Notes under the pieces: generated by a model
Told to the model about the DNA's origin: nothing
Database searches by the model: none
What the model saw: the letters and a program-made list of their open reading frames with translations, nothing else
Made by a program: the position numbers and the translations under genes
Shown here: positions 62,601 through 64,000 of the stretch, piece after piece
Position numbering within the stretch: the first letter of the stretch is position 1
Layout of the letters: each line of letters starts with the position of its first letter
Source of the DNA: Thecamonas trahens ATCC 50062
Lineage: Eukaryota > Apusozoa > Apusomonadida > Apusomonadidae
Reading direction: 5' to 3'
Length of the DNA: 64,000 nt
Assembly (NCBI RefSeq): GCF_000142905.1
Contig: NW_013657612.1
Span: 6,159-70,158, forward strand

Positions 62601-64000
62601 CGAGGATACGCCTGCAAGTGCTTGACGACATTGACCAGCTCGCGGGTCGAGTACGGATACGAGAGCAGGCCGGCGTCGACGAGCTCACGGAGCTCGCAGA
62701 ACGCGACCGAGAGCGCAGTGAGAAGGTCGCGCGGGACGGCTGGACCGTAGGCGGCAAGCAGCGCAACCTCCGACTCGGTATCGGGATTGTCAACAACATG
62801 GACAGCAAAGACATCGCCCATGACCGCGAAGAAGTCGTTACCGAGGAACGGAAAGCCGGGCCGGTTGGCGAGGGCGATGACTCGAAAGTCGGGCGAAATG
62901 TGGATCGCACCCGGCGGCGCAGTACCAGCGGCAGATGGCGCCACAAAGATCCGTCCATCGGCGAGCTCAATGACGCCATCTTGCAGAAGCGCCTTGAGGA
63001 CACACACCACCTGGGTCGGCGCCTTGTCGGCCTCGTCGATGACAAGCACCGCGCCGGAGATCATGGCTTTGACCAGCGGCGAGTCATCGTACGAGAGCAC
63101 GCCACCGGTGAGGACCGGGGTGACGGTAAGGCCCGCGACAGTTGTGTCGCGGTGAAGCTGGATGTACTGTCGCTCGCGGTTCATCAGCTGCAGCAGCCGG
63201 TCGGCCAGCTTGTTCTTGCCAGTCCCCTGGTTGCCGATGAGCAGCATGTGCTCGCCGAGGGCAAAGTCCTCCAGCATGTCCTCCAGCAGCAGCATGTGTC
63301 GTGGAATGTCGTAGAACTCGATCGACGGAACCAGCGCAGGTGACGCCGGTGTCCAGAGCGAGATCGAAGCGCGCCCGATGGTGAGCATGTCACCATGGAT
63401 CTCCGCTGCTGGTGCAGACAATAGTTGCTGTGTTGCGGCACTTGGTGGCTCAAGACCGCCCGCTTCGATCACCTCATCGACAAGCTTGGCCTGCTCGGCA
63501 GGCATGAACCGAACTAGCAGAGTCGAGTAGAGAGCAGGGACCAGTCGTTTCGGCGCGACTTGTGCCTTGTGCACCAGCCGTGCCGTCTGTCGCAGCGAGA
63601 GAACGACGTCGAGTGGAATCGATGCGTCGGCGGCAACGGCAGCGAGGCCGTCGGCCACACGGGCAAGAGCGTCCAGGGCCAGACTGCTCCTCGCCCGTGC
63701 GAGCATCTCTGCTCGCGACACAGACGTGGCCGCAGGCAGGATGGTATGAAAGTGGAACGAAGCTAGGGCAAAGCCGTCGAGCCATCCACCCGTCTCAGCT
63801 CGCGGCGCGCCTGGAGGCGCGTTGGCAGCGGCCTCGACTGGCGGGACAGCCAGCGCCACAAGCGCAAAGCTGTCAGCGATGGGGACGACGCCGGCAGAAG
63901 CCTCGAGCTCATCGAGACGCAGGCCGGCTTCGTCGGCGAGGGCGAGTGCGCGGGCGCGGGCCACAAACTTGCGGCCTGACGGCATGACAAGCTCGCGGTG
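59684..64000 (-). CDS. VWA8: VWA8-like AAA+ ATPase with C-terminal von Willebrand A domain (5' part outside window)
   Basis: More than 1433 residues visible; the reading frame is open to the window edge, and the first AAA+ module known in VWA8 (about 1900 residues in humans) should lie beyond. The visible part has a MoxR-type AAA+ module (about 63300-62600): EHMLLIGNQGTGKNKLADRL, YIQLHRDTTVAGLTV, SGAVLVIDEADKAPTQV, ALANRPGFPFLGNDFF and YPYSTRELVNVVKHLQ. A long beta-rich middle region and a Gly/Ser-rich linker (60730-60970) follow. The conserved YKRRG segment leads into the VWA domain with MIDAS DLSSS (FVFVLDLSSSMGHFNGADRR). MSGDNTL and the end VVLDTARLPKVFKD match VWA8. Animal VWA8 is a mitochondrial or peroxisomal ATPase. 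No frame break is seen. Confidence 0.93.
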   Translation of the reverse strand, partial: HRELVMPSGRKFVARARALALADEAGLRLDELEASAGVVPIADSFALVALAVPPVEAAANAPPGAPRAETGGWLDGFALASFHFHTILPAATSVSRAEMLARARSSLALDALARVADGLAAVAADASIPLDVVLSLRQTARLVHKAQVAPKRLVPALYSTLLVRFMPAEQAKLVDEVIEAGGLEPPSAATQQLLSAPAAEIHGDMLTIGRASISLWTPASPALVPSIEFYDIPRHMLLLEDMLEDFALGEHMLLIGNQGTGKNKLADRLLQLMNRERQYIQLHRDTTVAGLTVTPVLTGGVLSYDDSPLVKAMISGAVLVIDEADKAPTQVVCVLKALLQDGVIELADGRIFVAPSAAGTAPPGAIHISPDFRVIALANRPGFPFLGNDFFAVMGDVFAVHVVDNPDTESEVALLAAYGPAVPRDLLTALSVAFCELRELVDAGLLSYPYSTRELVNVVKHLQAYPRDDVGEVLDNVLAFDAADPLLMDNVVEVLFRSGVPIDSVLAARNADGDPGSASGAGSVVELPPPVLLVSMSGTVEEHVAGPVPAARAQMSFRYRPFKVSTVGGDGSRSLARRRTTVGGSAFAEALCDWYVDPYDPLDADARGDSGVPGASHIVDGASDGRGTVVVLTNEPFRLVVYTLVPGGLVVRSIDLGKAVHDSREVSRARSPSLALAPSGDMALVWDAGRELVLAVALASGDVTVYSVKPPARERVPTLTLWGGLLGTCGLVLLYEDGGSVLGLAAGFSTSSTSAAGVAWLAVPGGSSLSALALLAATTTGSGTVRVVIGAADSQRRMWWEAKVEAEIGTRGQLVGVRKVVWTSAKMQYNPGVFHNGIGGLRPPLDDGKWFGACSGVPSSREVVVSDAQVHAAVVGGRRMVGWPRSEANELSRPRASRESRAYAPVWSSSAGGPALLVASATPDVLGLEWIELARGRVAQLTVETRLKRRFSTLGAGRGGGASGPRPSAALAGIVAVAPLEGDLVAVVQADGHVRIVRFVRGVAAADRAADFGGMPGGFDDDGGGGSRGGNGERGGSGGGGQGGAGDGGSGGEGSGGSGGSGGSGGSGGSGGGSRSSSSGSSSSGGPGSSVTPLLDMLFNIRGEEASGSAGLEAKIRARVEARTGSNAHPRGGSLANLAEMSDEEVASVVASAREAAAGAVPKEVPDEANNVGFDEAAYSDLYSAVASEIAQLRVVLAGAEAKEKERVWLKGQVFGELDEAKLVDSVAGEAAVYKRRGVADEAGLFQTKPKVFVFVLDLSSSMGHFNGADRRLDRLVATAVMLMEAFAGFEAKYEYAMIGHDGESPHIPLVAFGAPPTTLDEKLSVVRTMYWNASFAMSGDNTLASAALGIELASARDGDDHFTFVVSDANVAAYGISSRVLARVLNSAADVNVFAMFIASPDDAERLLEEVDRTKAFVVLDTARLPKVFKDCLAAVV
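60727..60975 (-). repeat. Gly/Ser-rich repeat linker in VWA8 gene
   Basis: Short GGN-type codon repeats encode runs of Gly-Gly-Ser and Ser tracts between the beta-rich middle part and the VWA domain. Human VWA8 has a shorter Gly-rich linker at the same place. Confidence 0.75.

Noticed and set aside
1-64000. CRISPR arrays, insertion sequences, bacterial operons
   Set aside because: The tandem repeats found have no spacers, no transposase-like protein is encoded, and gene structure with introns and eukaryotic families excludes a bacterial genome.
1-64000. tRNA or rRNA genes
   Set aside because: I looked through the intergenic stretches for cloverleaf-type T-arm and anticodon-arm patterns and conserved rRNA segments and saw none; a covariance search would be decisive.

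Overview
This window is protein-coding nuclear DNA of a flagellated, single-celled eukaryote. It has high GC, very dense genes on both strands, long mostly intron-less genes, short introns where they occur, and a TTAGGG-type telomeric repeat inside an intergenic region. The gene set is eukaryotic: an axonemal dynein heavy chain, an Atg1/ULK kinase, Tudor-SN, ribosomal protein L12, a multi-BRCT protein of PTIP type, a giant HECTD4-like ubiquitin ligase, RNF121 and VWA8. It would suit a free-living flagellate near the opisthokont/amoebozoan divide, such as an apusomonad (Thecamonas-like). That naming is inference and cannot be proven from this window.

Layout, left to right. A giant DUF1800+DUF1501 membrane protein (minus, 117-6613) is followed by an Atg1/ULK-like kinase (minus, 6992-9192). 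A divergent promoter carrying telomeric and TG repeats leads to a gap-truncated unknown gene (plus) and Tudor-SN (plus, 11041-13719). Next come a two-exon CoA-disulfide-reductase/rhodanese fusion (minus, 13830-15797) and a 4.4-kilo-residue axonemal dynein (minus, 16221-29458). The dynein is divergent from a small PH-domain protein (plus). A coiled-coil protein with a stop-free intron (minus, 30434-34456) is followed by a 1.2-kb repeat-rich spacer and RPL12 (plus). A multi-BRCT protein (minus, 36320-39561), a gap and an unusual unique spacer precede the HECTD4-like ligase (plus, 40787-52691). A 42-bp minisatellite precedes an unknown gene (plus, 53649-55028), which overlaps the end of RNF121 (minus, 55020-55964). 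The right end holds a coiled-coil gene (plus), an unknown gene (plus) and the 3' three quarters of VWA8 (minus, running off the window).

Genes are mainly in divergent and convergent pairs. Convergent stops lie 110, 29, 137, -9 and 12 bases apart. Most genes are unrelated housekeeping or cytoskeletal functions, and I see no operon-like logic. The two entries with bacterial flavour are the DUF1800-DUF1501 fusion and the CoA-disulfide reductase-rhodanese fusion.

Six of the long genes contain in total eight single-base reading-frame breaks. All eight have the same polarity (one base missing), and several fall in G/C or A/T runs. The genes are otherwise intact and conserved on both sides, so I annotate each as one gene with a probable sequence undercall. 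There are three assembly gaps (runs of N), each beside a long G or C run.
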